Origin: Barnesiella intestinihominis YIT 11860
GTDB taxonomy: Bacteria; Bacteroidota; Bacteroidia; Bacteroidales; Barnesiellaceae
NCBI RefSeq assembly: GCF_000296465.1
Contig: NZ_JH815203.1
Span: 558,001 to 622,000 of the forward strand
Length of the DNA stretch: 64,000 nucleotides
Direction of reading: 5' to 3'
Every line of letters begins with the position of its first letter. Positions within the stretch are counted from its first letter, which is position 1. Of this stretch, positions 41,767 to 50,212 are shown in pieces. Below the pieces are notes generated by a model. That model searched no databases. It saw only the letters and a list, made by a program, of their open reading frames with translations, and had not been told where the DNA came from. A program made the translations under genes and the position numbers.

Positions 41767-42507
41767 CTATTCTCCCCGTTTAGCGCCGCGAGCCAAAGTC
41801 CTGAAAACTTCGTCCATCGACCCGACAGCATATTGTTTCTTCAATTCGGCCGGAGAACCCAAAGCCTTTACTTTTCCATCGACCATGATAGATACCCTCG
41901 AACAATATTCCGCTTCATCCATATAGTGCGTAGTTACAAAAACAGTCGTCCCCCCGGAAGCGGCTTCATAAATCATCTCCCAAAATTGACGACGGGTAAC
42001 CGGGTCCACTCCTCCCGTAGGTTCGTCGAGAAAAACCACCTCCGGGCGATGCAAAGTCGCAATGGAAAAAGCCAACTTCTGTTTCCAGCCTAAGGGAAGA
42101 GAACCTACCAGCGTATCAATTTCCGATCGGAAATGCAATCGATTCAACATCTCCACCGTCCGGCGAAGCATTTGGTAACGGCTCAGCCCATAAATTCCGG
42201 CATACAGACGGATATTCTCGCGAACGGTCAAGTCATCGTATAACGAAAATTTCTGACTCATATAACCGATATGCTTCTTTATCTCCTCTCCCTGCGTCAT
42301 CACATCGTACCCGGCAACCATTCCACGCCCCGATGTCGGATAACTCAACCCGCAAAGCATACGCATGGCTGTGGTCTTACCGGCTCCATTAGCGCCTAAA
42401 AAACCGAATATCTCCCCTCGTTTCACATCGAACGTTATATGGTCGACCGCGACAAAATCGCCGAAACATTTACACAAATCCCTAACCGATATAATTATAT
42501 CATTCAT
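41767..42507 (-). CDS. ABC transporter ATP-binding protein
   Basis: This 246-residue nucleotide-binding protein has Walker A GANGAGKTT and Walker B VVFLDEPTGGVDP. Its signature loop is degenerate (SLPLGWKQKLAF in place of LSGGQ), as in one half of asymmetric ABC exporters. It starts 8 bases inside the upstream ATPase gene. The two ATPases probably form a heterodimer, equal to the fused double-ATPase of RbbA/YbhF. Confidence 0.94.
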   Translation of the reverse strand: MNDIIISVRDLCKCFGDFVAVDHITFDVKRGEIFGFLGANGAGKTTAMRMLCGLSYPTSGRGMVAGYDVMTQGEEIKKHIGYMSQKFSLYDDLTVRENIRLYAGIYGLSRYQMLRRTVEMLNRLHFRSEIDTLVGSLPLGWKQKLAFSIATLHRPEVVFLDEPTGGVDPVTRRQFWEMIYEAASGGTTVFVTTHYMDEAEYCSRVSIMVDGKVKALGSPAELKKQYAVGSMDEVFRTLARGAKRGE

Positions 42508-43417
42508 GCTGCATCAATTTTATAAAAACATCTTCGATTCCGGGTTCGACCGGACGAATCGAAACATTATGAAAACCTTGTCCGTTCAAATGAGCCGTAA
42601 ACTCATCGGAATCGAACATACTATCGGCAACTAAATGATGAGACTCACCGAACGGGTAACATTCCTTCACGCCTTTTATCCTACGAGCCTCGACGAGTAA
42701 TCCGTACATATTGTCTCCCGATAACGCATACAAAGGTTCATCGAACCGCGCCGTAATACCGGCAGGAGTATCTATCCCCAGAATTTTTCCATTATTGCAC
42801 AAGGCTATACGGTCGCAACGACAAGCCTCGTCCATATAAGGCGTAGAAACAAGAATCGAAATACCTTTGCTTTTCAACTCCGACAACATATCCCAAAATT
42901 CACTTCGGGAAACAGCATCGACCCCGGTCGTAGGCTCATCGAGAAATAACACCGACGGACGGTGAATCAAAGCACAGCACAAAGCCAATTTTTGCTTCAT
43001 GCCACCCGACAATTTTCCCGCACGCCGTTTTCGAAATGGTTCTATTTGAGTGTAAATAGGAGCGATCAAATCATAATTATCTTTCACGCCTACCCCGAAT
43101 AGAGCTGCGAAAAATTCAAGATTTTCCTCGACCGACAAATCGGGATAAAGCGAAAAACGCCCCGGCATATATCCCACCCGTTTTCGGATTTCTTTATATT
43201 GCCCGACAATATCGAATCCATCTACTGTCGCCACTCCATCATCGGGATTCAGTAACGTTGCAAGCAGACGGAAAAGCGTGGTCTTGCCGGCTCCATCGGG
43301 ACCTATCAAACCGAACAACTCTCCCCGCCTCACCTCGAACGTTATATTTTCGATTGCCGTGAGCGAACCGTACCGCTTGGTCAATCCTCGTATTTCTATG
43401 GCATTCCGTACAGCCAT
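42500..43417 (-). CDS. ABC transporter ATP-binding protein
   Basis: This 305-residue ATPase has Walker A GPDGAGKTT, a canonical signature KLSGGMKQKLAL and Walker B VLFLDEPTTGVD. About 70 extra C-terminal residues carry a small beta domain that ends in EPGIEDVFIKLM, as in drug-exporter ATPases. Unlike its partner it keeps the full LSGG motif. Confidence 0.94.
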   Translation of the reverse strand: MAVRNAIEIRGLTKRYGSLTAIENITFEVRRGELFGLIGPDGAGKTTLFRLLATLLNPDDGVATVDGFDIVGQYKEIRKRVGYMPGRFSLYPDLSVEENLEFFAALFGVGVKDNYDLIAPIYTQIEPFRKRRAGKLSGGMKQKLALCCALIHRPSVLFLDEPTTGVDAVSRSEFWDMLSELKSKGISILVSTPYMDEACRCDRIALCNNGKILGIDTPAGITARFDEPLYALSGDNMYGLLVEARRIKGVKECYPFGESHHLVADSMFDSDEFTAHLNGQGFHNVSIRPVEPGIEDVFIKLMQHE

Positions 43418-43438
43418 CTCTCTATTTGTTTTAAGTTG

Positions 43439-44332
43439 TTATTGATGAAGACGCACCTCTCCGTAAAGACCTATTTTTAACAGGCCATCGTTCTCGACCG
43501 CGATTTTCACCGCATAAACGAGGTTGGCTCGGGTGTCACGGGTCTGAATCGACTTGGGTGTGAACTCGCTCTCCGATGCAATCCATGTAATGCGACCCGG
43601 ATATTCTCTCTGCTTATCTCCCCCGAAATCGGCCACGACGGTTACCTCCTGTCCCACGCTCAAATCGGACAACTGATCCGATGTGAAATAAGCCCGCAAA
43701 TACAATCGGTCCATATCGGCGACCTTCATCAAAGGCTTACCGGTCGCAGCCAACTCCCCAGCCTCGCTATACTTCACCAATACCGAACCGTCGATAGGAG
43801 AAACGATACGACATTTGGAAAGACGGTCTTCGACCTGAGCTATTTGCAAATCAATAGCCGATGCATTTTCATCGATCGACGACGTATTGTTTTTCAAGGT
43901 CGAGAGCAAAGCATCCAACTGCCCGTTCAAAACCCGAAGAGACGCATTAATATCGTCCAACTGCTTCGTTGTAGCCGCCCCGTCTTTCAACAAATTTTCC
44001 ACTCGGCGACGTTCTGTCTCCTGTTGGGCGATTTGTCCCCTCAAAGCCGCTGCTTGCTTGGAAATATCGGGACGGTTGCTATGCACCGAAGCCCGCTGAC
44101 GCTCCAATTGCAACTTCTGTAAATAGAGTTGCACGGTATCTATCGCTCCTACCTGTTTCCCTGCCGAAAGAGTATCGCCTTCCTCGACATCGAAGCTGAG
44201 AATACGGCCTGCTGCTTCGGCCGACACGAGGACCTCAGTTGCCTCGAACGTTCCTGTCGCATCAAAATCTCCACCGTTGCCACAAGCTGCCAGCACGACA
44301 GTCATGGCGCTATAAACTGCTATCCTTTTCAT
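43439..44332 (-). CDS. HlyD/RND-type periplasmic adaptor lipoprotein
   Basis: This 297-residue membrane-fusion protein has a lipobox (VLAAC17), a biotinyl-lipoyl half (VSAEAAGRILSFDVEEGDTLSAGKQVGAID), a coiled-coil hairpin (about 70-160), and the closing barrel strands (VSPIDGSVLVKYSEAGELAATGKPLMKVAD). It links the inner-membrane ABC pump to the TolC-like protein encoded 12 bases upstream. Confidence 0.93.
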   Translation of the reverse strand: MKRIAVYSAMTVVLAACGNGGDFDATGTFEATEVLVSAEAAGRILSFDVEEGDTLSAGKQVGAIDTVQLYLQKLQLERQRASVHSNRPDISKQAAALRGQIAQQETERRRVENLLKDGAATTKQLDDINASLRVLNGQLDALLSTLKNNTSSIDENASAIDLQIAQVEDRLSKCRIVSPIDGSVLVKYSEAGELAATGKPLMKVADMDRLYLRAYFTSDQLSDLSVGQEVTVVADFGGDKQREYPGRITWIASESEFTPKSIQTRDTRANLVYAVKIAVENDGLLKIGLYGEVRLHQ

Positions 44333-44344
44333 TTTACGCTGTAT

Positions 44345-45625
44345 TTATCGATTAATGGTATGTTTATATTCATAAATTGCTTTCAGCAATTCTATTTCAC
44401 GCATGCTACGAGCCATAGAGGCCGTGGATTCGTCGGTAATTTTCGACAACAAGTCATGGGTATCTATAATTCCGTTCCGCAATTTAGACTCGGCCGCCTC
44501 GCGTACCGACCGACGAAGAGCCACGATACGGTCGTCATCGGCAATCGCCTTGCGTAAACGCGCGATATCCCCATTCTCCTGAGCCGCCTGCAAATTCATA
44601 TTAAAAAGGAATACATCTCGCTGAACTTCGACCTGCTGCCGAGAAGTACGCAATTTATTTAAATTATTTTTCTGTGTATAATAAGCCCCGAAATTCCAAG
44701 ACAATTTCACGCCGAGCATAGCATTCCAACTCCAATCGCTATTCATCATACTCTGCATATAGTCCAATCCCGGATAACCATAATATCCCTGAGCAAAAAA
44801 TCCCAAGCGAGGCATAGACGACGATTTTACCATCTTTTCTTGCGCCATAAGCCTGTCTATCTTCGCTGCGAACATAGCCAACTCGGGACGTGCCGATTCT
44901 CCCGACAAGGGCTGTACGGCACTGGGACGCAGCAACTTTCGATCGCCCACCTTTTGTCCGATGAATATGCCTAACATACGACGATAACTATCGCAAGAAG
45001 ACTCGAACTGAATGAGCTGCTGTCCTACCGAAAGCAACTCGGCCTCCAAAACATCGGCATCGGACTGCATCGCCACCCCGTTCCTCTGCAACGCCCGGAC
45101 TTTTTCCAAATTACTCCGTAGAAGATTCAGTGTCAAATTCGTTTGAGCTATGCGCTCGTCGAGCAAAAGGATTCCGAAATAGAGATCGTCCACCCGGCCT
45201 TCCAGTTCGTAAAGATCGACATCTGTCATCGTTTTCTGTTCGGCGGCCTCTGCTCTGGCTATACGCTTGTCGGCAACAGACTTGCCCCCGTCCCAAATCG
45301 TTTGGTTCAATTCCAATGCCACTTTATATTGGTCTTTTCTCAATCCCGGAATTTCCAGACCTTGCTGAGCCAACATACCGGTCAGTTCCTTCGGGAAGTT
45401 AGGCGCATCGGTCTGCCAAGTAGCCTGAGCGGAAAAAGCAAGCTGCGGTATCCATGCCCTCGCAGCATTAGAAAGGTTATACTGTTCGGTTTGGTGAACC
45501 AAATCGTACTGACGAATTTCTGGATAATTTTCCCGGGCAAGTCGCCGGCATTCGTCGAGCGAAAGTTGAGCATGCCCGGCAACTACCGAGAACAGCCATA
45601 CACACAAAATAACAACTCGCTTCAT
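44345..45625 (-). CDS. TolC-family outer-membrane efflux protein
   Basis: This 426-residue protein has a signal peptide ending GHAQ and then the TolC opening LSLDECRRLARENYPEI. Long heptad-rich helices alternate with short strand pairs in two repeats. It forms the outer-membrane channel of the exporter. Its ATG overlaps the stop of the TetR gene by 4 bases. Confidence 0.93.
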   Translation of the reverse strand: MKRVVILCVWLFSVVAGHAQLSLDECRRLARENYPEIRQYDLVHQTEQYNLSNAARAWIPQLAFSAQATWQTDAPNFPKELTGMLAQQGLEIPGLRKDQYKVALELNQTIWDGGKSVADKRIARAEAAEQKTMTDVDLYELEGRVDDLYFGILLLDERIAQTNLTLNLLRSNLEKVRALQRNGVAMQSDADVLEAELLSVGQQLIQFESSCDSYRRMLGIFIGQKVGDRKLLRPSAVQPLSGESARPELAMFAAKIDRLMAQEKMVKSSSMPRLGFFAQGYYGYPGLDYMQSMMNSDWSWNAMLGVKLSWNFGAYYTQKNNLNKLRTSRQQVEVQRDVFLFNMNLQAAQENGDIARLRKAIADDDRIVALRRSVREAAESKLRNGIIDTHDLLSKITDESTASMARSMREIELLKAIYEYKHTINR

Positions 45626-46245
45626 AATTCATTATTTTTTATACGACGCATAATCATTTCAATATTCTCAGCCTTACGCAATTCAAAAAAGCGATTCCGA
45701 TCGGCAGCAATATCTCCCAATATAGGCTCTATAATCGGATAGGCAATAAACGGAAAAACATTAAGAGAAATAATATCCAACAATAACATTCGGACATCGA
45801 CCCATTCTACCTTTCCCTGCGCATGCAACTCGTCCAACTCCTGCTGAATACCCTTCATCAAACAATCTGCCACTTTCACGATTTTATCGCTCATAAGTTT
45901 ATATCGTTCAGGACGGCTAAAAACCTCGTTTACGATAAAACGAGGTAATTGCGGATTAGCGGCAATGAAATCAAAATGACAGGTAACTCCGTCTTTCAGC
46001 CGCTCCAAGAGAGGCAATCCCGGTTGACCGAAAGCAGCCAGAACCGACTCGCTCATCAATTGTACTTTTTCTGTAAGAATACGCTCGAACAACTGTTCCT
46101 TCGTTCTGAAATAATAATGCAACATGGCGTGTGTCACGCCAGCTGCATGCGCGATCGAAGTAGTCTTTGCCCCATCGAATCCCTTCAACATAAACTCTTG
46201 CTCGGCCGCTTTCAAAATCTCCGATTCGGTATCTTTCGTTTTCAT
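45622..46245 (-). CDS. TetR/AcrR-family regulator of the efflux operon
   Basis: This 207-residue repressor has an N-terminal TetR HTH (ILKAAEQEFMLKGFDGAKTTSIAHAAGVTHAMLHYYFRTKEQLFE region) and an all-helical ligand domain. It is the first gene of the exporter operon and overlaps the TolC gene by 4 bases. The ATG at 46245 is used; the upstream frame to 46260 starts at TTG inside the operator. Palindromes just upstream suggest autorepression of the whole operon. Confidence 0.93.
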   Translation of the reverse strand: MKTKDTESEILKAAEQEFMLKGFDGAKTTSIAHAAGVTHAMLHYYFRTKEQLFERILTEKVQLMSESVLAAFGQPGLPLLERLKDGVTCHFDFIAANPQLPRFIVNEVFSRPERYKLMSDKIVKVADCLMKGIQQELDELHAQGKVEWVDVRMLLLDIISLNVFPFIAYPIIEPILGDIAADRNRFFELRKAENIEMIMRRIKNNEL

Positions 46246-46248
46246 ATT

Positions 46249-46300
46249 TTGTATTAACAATATAGTTTAATAATTTAGTCTAACAATTTTGTTAATACAA
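46249..46300 (-). promoter_or_regulatory. Twin palindromic operator for the TetR-type repressor
   Basis: TTGTATTAACAA (46249-46260) and TTGTTAATACAA (46289-46300) are exact reverse complements, and each is itself nearly palindromic (TTGT....ACAA). The second overlaps the predicted -7 element and the first abuts the start codon, which is the right place for a repressor. Confidence 0.75.
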
Positions 46301-46305
46301 ATATA
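46298..46305 (-). promoter_or_regulatory. Predicted -7 element of the efflux operon
   Basis: TATATTTG on the minus strand is 53 bases before the TetR ATG and overlaps the distal operator half by three bases. Confidence 0.6.
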
Positions 46306-46502
46306 TAAGATATCATTTCAGAATAACATCACTCTTCTTCCTTTTTGTATTTATTTAACACTATCGTCCGCTAATCCAATAGGAAAAACGAAAGAAATAG
46401 CGGGTTTATCAACAACATAGGCAATCCCCTGTAACCGAAATAACGACAGGCAATCCCAAGAATAGAGCGATTAATTTCCACGAAGCATCTGGAAGTAAAT
46501 AA

Positions 46503-47563
46503 GATTCAGTAGAAAATTCGTGGGGACAGACTTGAATTTTAGCGATTACACGTCTCCCTTATATTGCTGACGCAACACAGGGGAGCCCCCGAAGAAACAC
46601 CCATTTCTGAGGAGAGGGGTTAAGATTAATAGCTTAGAAATTTTTGAGGATAACGTTAGATAAAATGAAATATTTAGCATTTACCCTCTCCCCTGCTGTG
46701 CCCCGTAGCATTACGGGGCGCTACAAAACAATATAGGGAAAAAGGCTGCTTTTCAATCCTCCTCCCCTGTGTTTTGCAACGTAAAATATAGGGGAGGTGT
46801 CCGAAGAACGGAGGGGTTAAAAAACAGCGACAGTAACAGCAACAAAATCAAATCGCAATCTCTCCCCCTGCCGTGTCCCGCAGCATTGCGGGGCGCTACA
46901 AAACAATATAGGGAAAAAGACTGCGTTGCAATCCTCCTCCCCTGTGTTGTGCACAGCAAAATATAGGGGAGGTGTCCGAAGAACGGAGGGGTTAAAAAAC
47001 TGCGACAGCAACAGCAATAAAATCAAATCGCAACCTCTCCCCTGCCGCGTCCCGTAGCATTGCGGGGCGCTACAAAACAATATAGGGAAAAAGACTGCGT
47101 TGCAATCCTCCTCCCCTGTGTTGTGCACAGCAAAATATAGGGGAGGTGTCCGAAGAACGGAGGGGTTAAAAAACTGCGACAGCAACAGCAATAAAATCAA
47201 ATCGCAACCTCTCCCCCTGCCGTATCCCGCAGCATTGCGGGGTGTGGCGCAACGATATAGGGGGAGTGCCCTCAGGGCGAGGGGGTTAAAACAGAAAAAC
47301 GAAAAGATTGAATCTGCGATGAGTAGAGGAAAAAGATTAAAGGAGACATTTTGAACAGCCTTTCAACCCCTCCGTCACTTCGTGCCACCTCCCCTATCGC
47401 ACATTCGTGCGCAGAGGAGGAGGTTAATACTTTCGGCCGTCTTTTGCCCTTCGCCCCTGTTTCGATTAAAAATCGAAACAGGGGCGAACCCGAAGAAACT
47501 ACCGTTTCTTCGGTGAGGGGCTGGAATATACAAGGACAATCCCCTCGAATTATCGACTGAATC
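46503..47563 (+). repeat. Intergenic repeat block B, bounded by imperfect inverted repeats
   Basis: This block of 1061 bases has 23-base ends that are inverted copies matching at 20 positions: left 46503-46525 (GATTCAGTAGAAAATTCG, then TGGGG) and right 47541-47563 read on the minus strand (GATTCAGTCGATAATTCG, then AGGGG). The left end and the following 20 bases also match the left end of block A (TGAATTTTAGCGAT shared). Inside are a unit at 46553-46622, a tandem array at 46683-47290, a minus-oriented unit at 47361-47421 and a unit at 47453-47520 with a 16-bp perfect hairpin and a 10-bp hairpin. Predicted small ORFs are repeat by-products. The bases from 46306 to 46502 hold nothing recognisable. 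Confidence 0.82.
46683..47290 (+). repeat. Tandem array of a 174-175 bp unit
   Basis: Copies begin at about 46686, 46860, 47035 and 47209 (equivalent CTCTCC positions), giving spacings of 174, 175 and 174 bases. Each unit has a long hairpin module (CCCTGCCGTG, CCCGCAGCATTGCGGG, ATATAGGG) and a short hairpin module (CCTCCCCT, TGCACAGCA, AGGGGAGG, then TGTCCGAAGAACGG and AGGGGTT). The fourth copy is truncated and switches to a GCCC/GGGC-type end. Confidence 0.9.
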
Positions 47564-47643
47564 GTAGATAATACGCAACCGACTTAGATAAAAAGAGCAA
47601 AGGTTGGTATGCCTAAACAAAACACAAACCTTTTTCTCAAAAA

Positions 47644-47674
47644 ATAGGACTATCCGTTGTACAGACAGCCCTAT
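47644..47674 (-). terminator. Terminator of the carboxynorspermidine synthase gene
   Basis: ATAGGACT / AGCCCTAT form an 8-bp stem with one G-U pair. A run of T follows on the minus strand, 26 bases past the stop at 47700. Confidence 0.6.
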
Positions 47675-47699
47675 CCAAAAAAGTCTTTATTTACTATAA

Positions 47700-48896
47700 T
47701 TACAACTCTATATCCCCATTGAACACTTCGTGCCACGGCAGACCTTGTTTGTTGAGCTGTTCCATGAAAGGATCGGGATCGAATTCCTCTACGTTATAAA
47801 CGCCCGGTTTTTTCCACTTGCCGGTGAGAAACATCATGGCTCCGATCATAGCAGGAACGCCCGTGGTATAGCTCACACCCTGTGCTCCGGTTTCGAGATA
47901 GGCAGCATGATGGCTACAATTATTATACACATAATAAGTAAGTTCCTTTCCATCTTTTCCAATACCCCGAATGCGACAACCGATAGAGGTCTCTCCCGTG
48001 TAATTCTTACCGAGGTCTCCCGGGTTGGGCAAAACGGCTTTAAGGAACTGGATAGGTACGATCTCTACCCCGTTGTACATAATAGGATCGATACGTGCCA
48101 TACCGATATTTTGAATCACACGCAAATGAGTGAGATACTCTTGTCCGAAAGTCATCCAAAAACGAGCACGCTTAATAGTAGGATAATTTTTAACCAGCGA
48201 TTCCAACTCCTCGTGATAAATCAAATAGGATTCTTTGGGGCCTATATTAGGATAAGTGAGAGGACGATGAATCTCGTGCGGCTCTGTCTCGATCCATTTT
48301 CCGTTCTCGTAATACTTACCTTTTTGGGTTACTTCCCGGATATTGATTTCGGGATTAAAATTGGTAGCGAATGCCATACCATGATTACCGGCATTGCAAT
48401 CGACAATATCGAGATATTGCATCTCTTTGAAATAATGTTTCGCTGCATAGGCCGTATAAACCCCGCTCACACCCGGATCGAATCCGCAACCGAGAATAGC
48501 CGTCAACCCGGCTTGCTCAAAACGTTCCCGATAAGCCCACTGCCATTTATATTCGTATTTAGCTTCGTCGAGAGGCTCATAGTTGGCCGTATCGAGATAA
48601 TTGACACCGCAATGCAAACAGGCATCCATAATCGTCAAGTCCTGATAAGGCAAAGCCACATTGACAACGATATCGGGCTTATGCTTTTTGAACAATGACA
48701 CTAAATCCTCAACCTTGTCGGCATCGACACGGTCGGTCACGATACGATTGCCGCCAATAGCATCGGCTATGGCATCGCACTTGGACTGCGTGCGACTTGC
48801 CAAAACGATTTCGGTAAACACATCGGGATTCTGCGCTATTTTATGCGCCACCACCGTTCCTACTCCTCCGGCTCCGATAATAAGTACTTTTCCCAT
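47700..48896 (-). CDS. Carboxynorspermidine synthase (saccharopine dehydrogenase family)
   Basis: This 398-residue NADP-dependent enzyme probably condenses a diamine with aspartate semialdehyde to carboxy(nor)spermidine in the alternative spermidine route common in gut Bacteroidota. The N-terminal Rossmann motif GAGGVGTVVAHK, SRTQSKCD and NVALPYQDLTIMDACLHCGVNYLDTANYE, then GFDPGVSGVYTAYA, follow the family. The partner decarboxylase is not in this window. Saccharopine dehydrogenase is the main alternative but is less likely in this phylum. Confidence 0.88.
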   Translation of the reverse strand: MGKVLIIGAGGVGTVVAHKIAQNPDVFTEIVLASRTQSKCDAIADAIGGNRIVTDRVDADKVEDLVSLFKKHKPDIVVNVALPYQDLTIMDACLHCGVNYLDTANYEPLDEAKYEYKWQWAYRERFEQAGLTAILGCGFDPGVSGVYTAYAAKHYFKEMQYLDIVDCNAGNHGMAFATNFNPEINIREVTQKGKYYENGKWIETEPHEIHRPLTYPNIGPKESYLIYHEELESLVKNYPTIKRARFWMTFGQEYLTHLRVIQNIGMARIDPIMYNGVEIVPIQFLKAVLPNPGDLGKNYTGETSIGCRIRGIGKDGKELTYYVYNNCSHHAAYLETGAQGVSYTTGVPAMIGAMMFLTGKWKKPGVYNVEEFDPDPFMEQLNKQGLPWHEVFNGDIEL

Positions 48897-48988
48897 TTTA
48901 TATCTCTGTTTTTTTTATTCGTTATTCATTTCCACACTCAAAAACGATGTTCGACACAAACCCTTTTTTCTTCTTCCAAGAAAACGAC

Positions 48989-50089
48989 TCATTCACCTTT
49001 ATCGGTATCGGACGTCAGGTCGAGCACCTCCTTATCCCCGCTTTTATCGAAATACTGTTTCCTTAACGGAGACGCTGTTATTTCTTTATAAAAAGAACGA
49101 TTACGGAATACATCTATCGCCAAATAAAGAGCGTGACGGAACGACTGCTCGTCGGCTCGGTTCTGTCCGGCTATGTCGTATGCCGTACCATGATCGGGAG
49201 AAGTACGAACTACCGGTAATCCGGCCGTATAATTCACCCCGTCTTCCATCGCTATCGCCTTGAAAGGCGCCAATCCTTGATCGTGATACATAGCCAACAC
49301 ACCGTCGAATTGACGATAATGTCCGGTTCCGAAAAAGCCATCGGCCGGATAAGGGCCAAAACAAAGCATTCCTTTGGCATTGGCCTCTTGAATGGCTGGC
49401 TTTATGATTTCAATCTCTTCTGTTCCCAAAAGTCCGTCGTCTCCGGCATGAGGGTTTAACGCCAACACGGCAATCCGAGGCTTTACCACACAAAAATCCT
49501 GCCTCAACGACTGTTCAAAAATTTGCAACTTTTCAAGAATGGTTTCCTTCGTAACAACAGACGAGACTTTCGAAACAGGCACATGCCCCGAAACCAAAGC
49601 GACCCGTAAAGTATCGTTCAACAATATCATCAACGCCTTTTGTCCGTTCCCCAAGCGACGTTCAAGATACTCGGTATGTCCGGGAAAATCAAACTTATCG
49701 GACTGTATGGCATGTTTGTTTATGGGAGCCGTCAACAATACGTCTATCGAACCAGCTTCCATATCGGCAGCAGCTCGTTCAAGAGCGGCATAAGCAGCCT
49801 CCCCTCCTATTGCCGTAGCCTTTCCTATTTCCACTTTCACATCGTCGTCGACACAAGTAATCAAATTCACTTTATTTTCATCGGCTGCCGATGCATCGCT
49901 AATAATATTAAAATTAACAGCCGGAATATCGAGAGCCTTCCGGTGATAGGCGGCAACCTTAGCCGAACCATAGACGACAGGTGTACAAAGCTCCACGATA
50001 TGTGGGTCGGACAATGTTTTGAGGATAACCTCATACCCTACTCCATTGATGTCACCCTGGGTAATTCCCACTTTTATTTTACATTTCAT
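48989..50089 (-). CDS. pdxA: 4-hydroxythreonine-4-phosphate dehydrogenase
   Basis: This enzyme acts in the DXP-dependent pyridoxal phosphate pathway, oxidising 4-phosphohydroxythreonine. The 366 residues contain GITQGDINGVGYEVI, the metal/substrate segments APINKHAIQSDKFDFPGHTEYL and LNPHAGDDGLLG, and AMYHDQGLAPFKAI, with the expected His and Asp residues. The gene follows rlmN in the same direction after 123 bases. Confidence 0.95.
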   Translation of the reverse strand: MKCKIKVGITQGDINGVGYEVILKTLSDPHIVELCTPVVYGSAKVAAYHRKALDIPAVNFNIISDASAADENKVNLITCVDDDVKVEIGKATAIGGEAAYAALERAAADMEAGSIDVLLTAPINKHAIQSDKFDFPGHTEYLERRLGNGQKALMILLNDTLRVALVSGHVPVSKVSSVVTKETILEKLQIFEQSLRQDFCVVKPRIAVLALNPHAGDDGLLGTEEIEIIKPAIQEANAKGMLCFGPYPADGFFGTGHYRQFDGVLAMYHDQGLAPFKAIAMEDGVNYTAGLPVVRTSPDHGTAYDIAGQNRADEQSFRHALYLAIDVFRNRSFYKEITASPLRKQYFDKSGDKEVLDLTSDTDKGE

Positions 50090-50212
50090 AACTCCAAATC
50101 TTTATAACTTAATTTTCTCGGCATACGATCGCCGACCTAATTTGAGCTCACTAAGGTAACAAAAATCCACGATATACCCTGCCGGATATAAGAACTATTT
50201 AAAACCCCGATT

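Noticed and set aside
46683-47290. CRISPR array
   Set aside because: The repeating unit is 175 bases and the whole unit, not only a short repeat, is conserved between copies. There are no unique spacers and no cas genes nearby.
46753-47354. Several open frames of 60-130 codons in block B with recurring Leu/Ser-rich peptides
   Set aside because: They arise from reading the stem-loop repeats; the same peptides recur in blocks A and D in different frames and none has a sensible start or domain.
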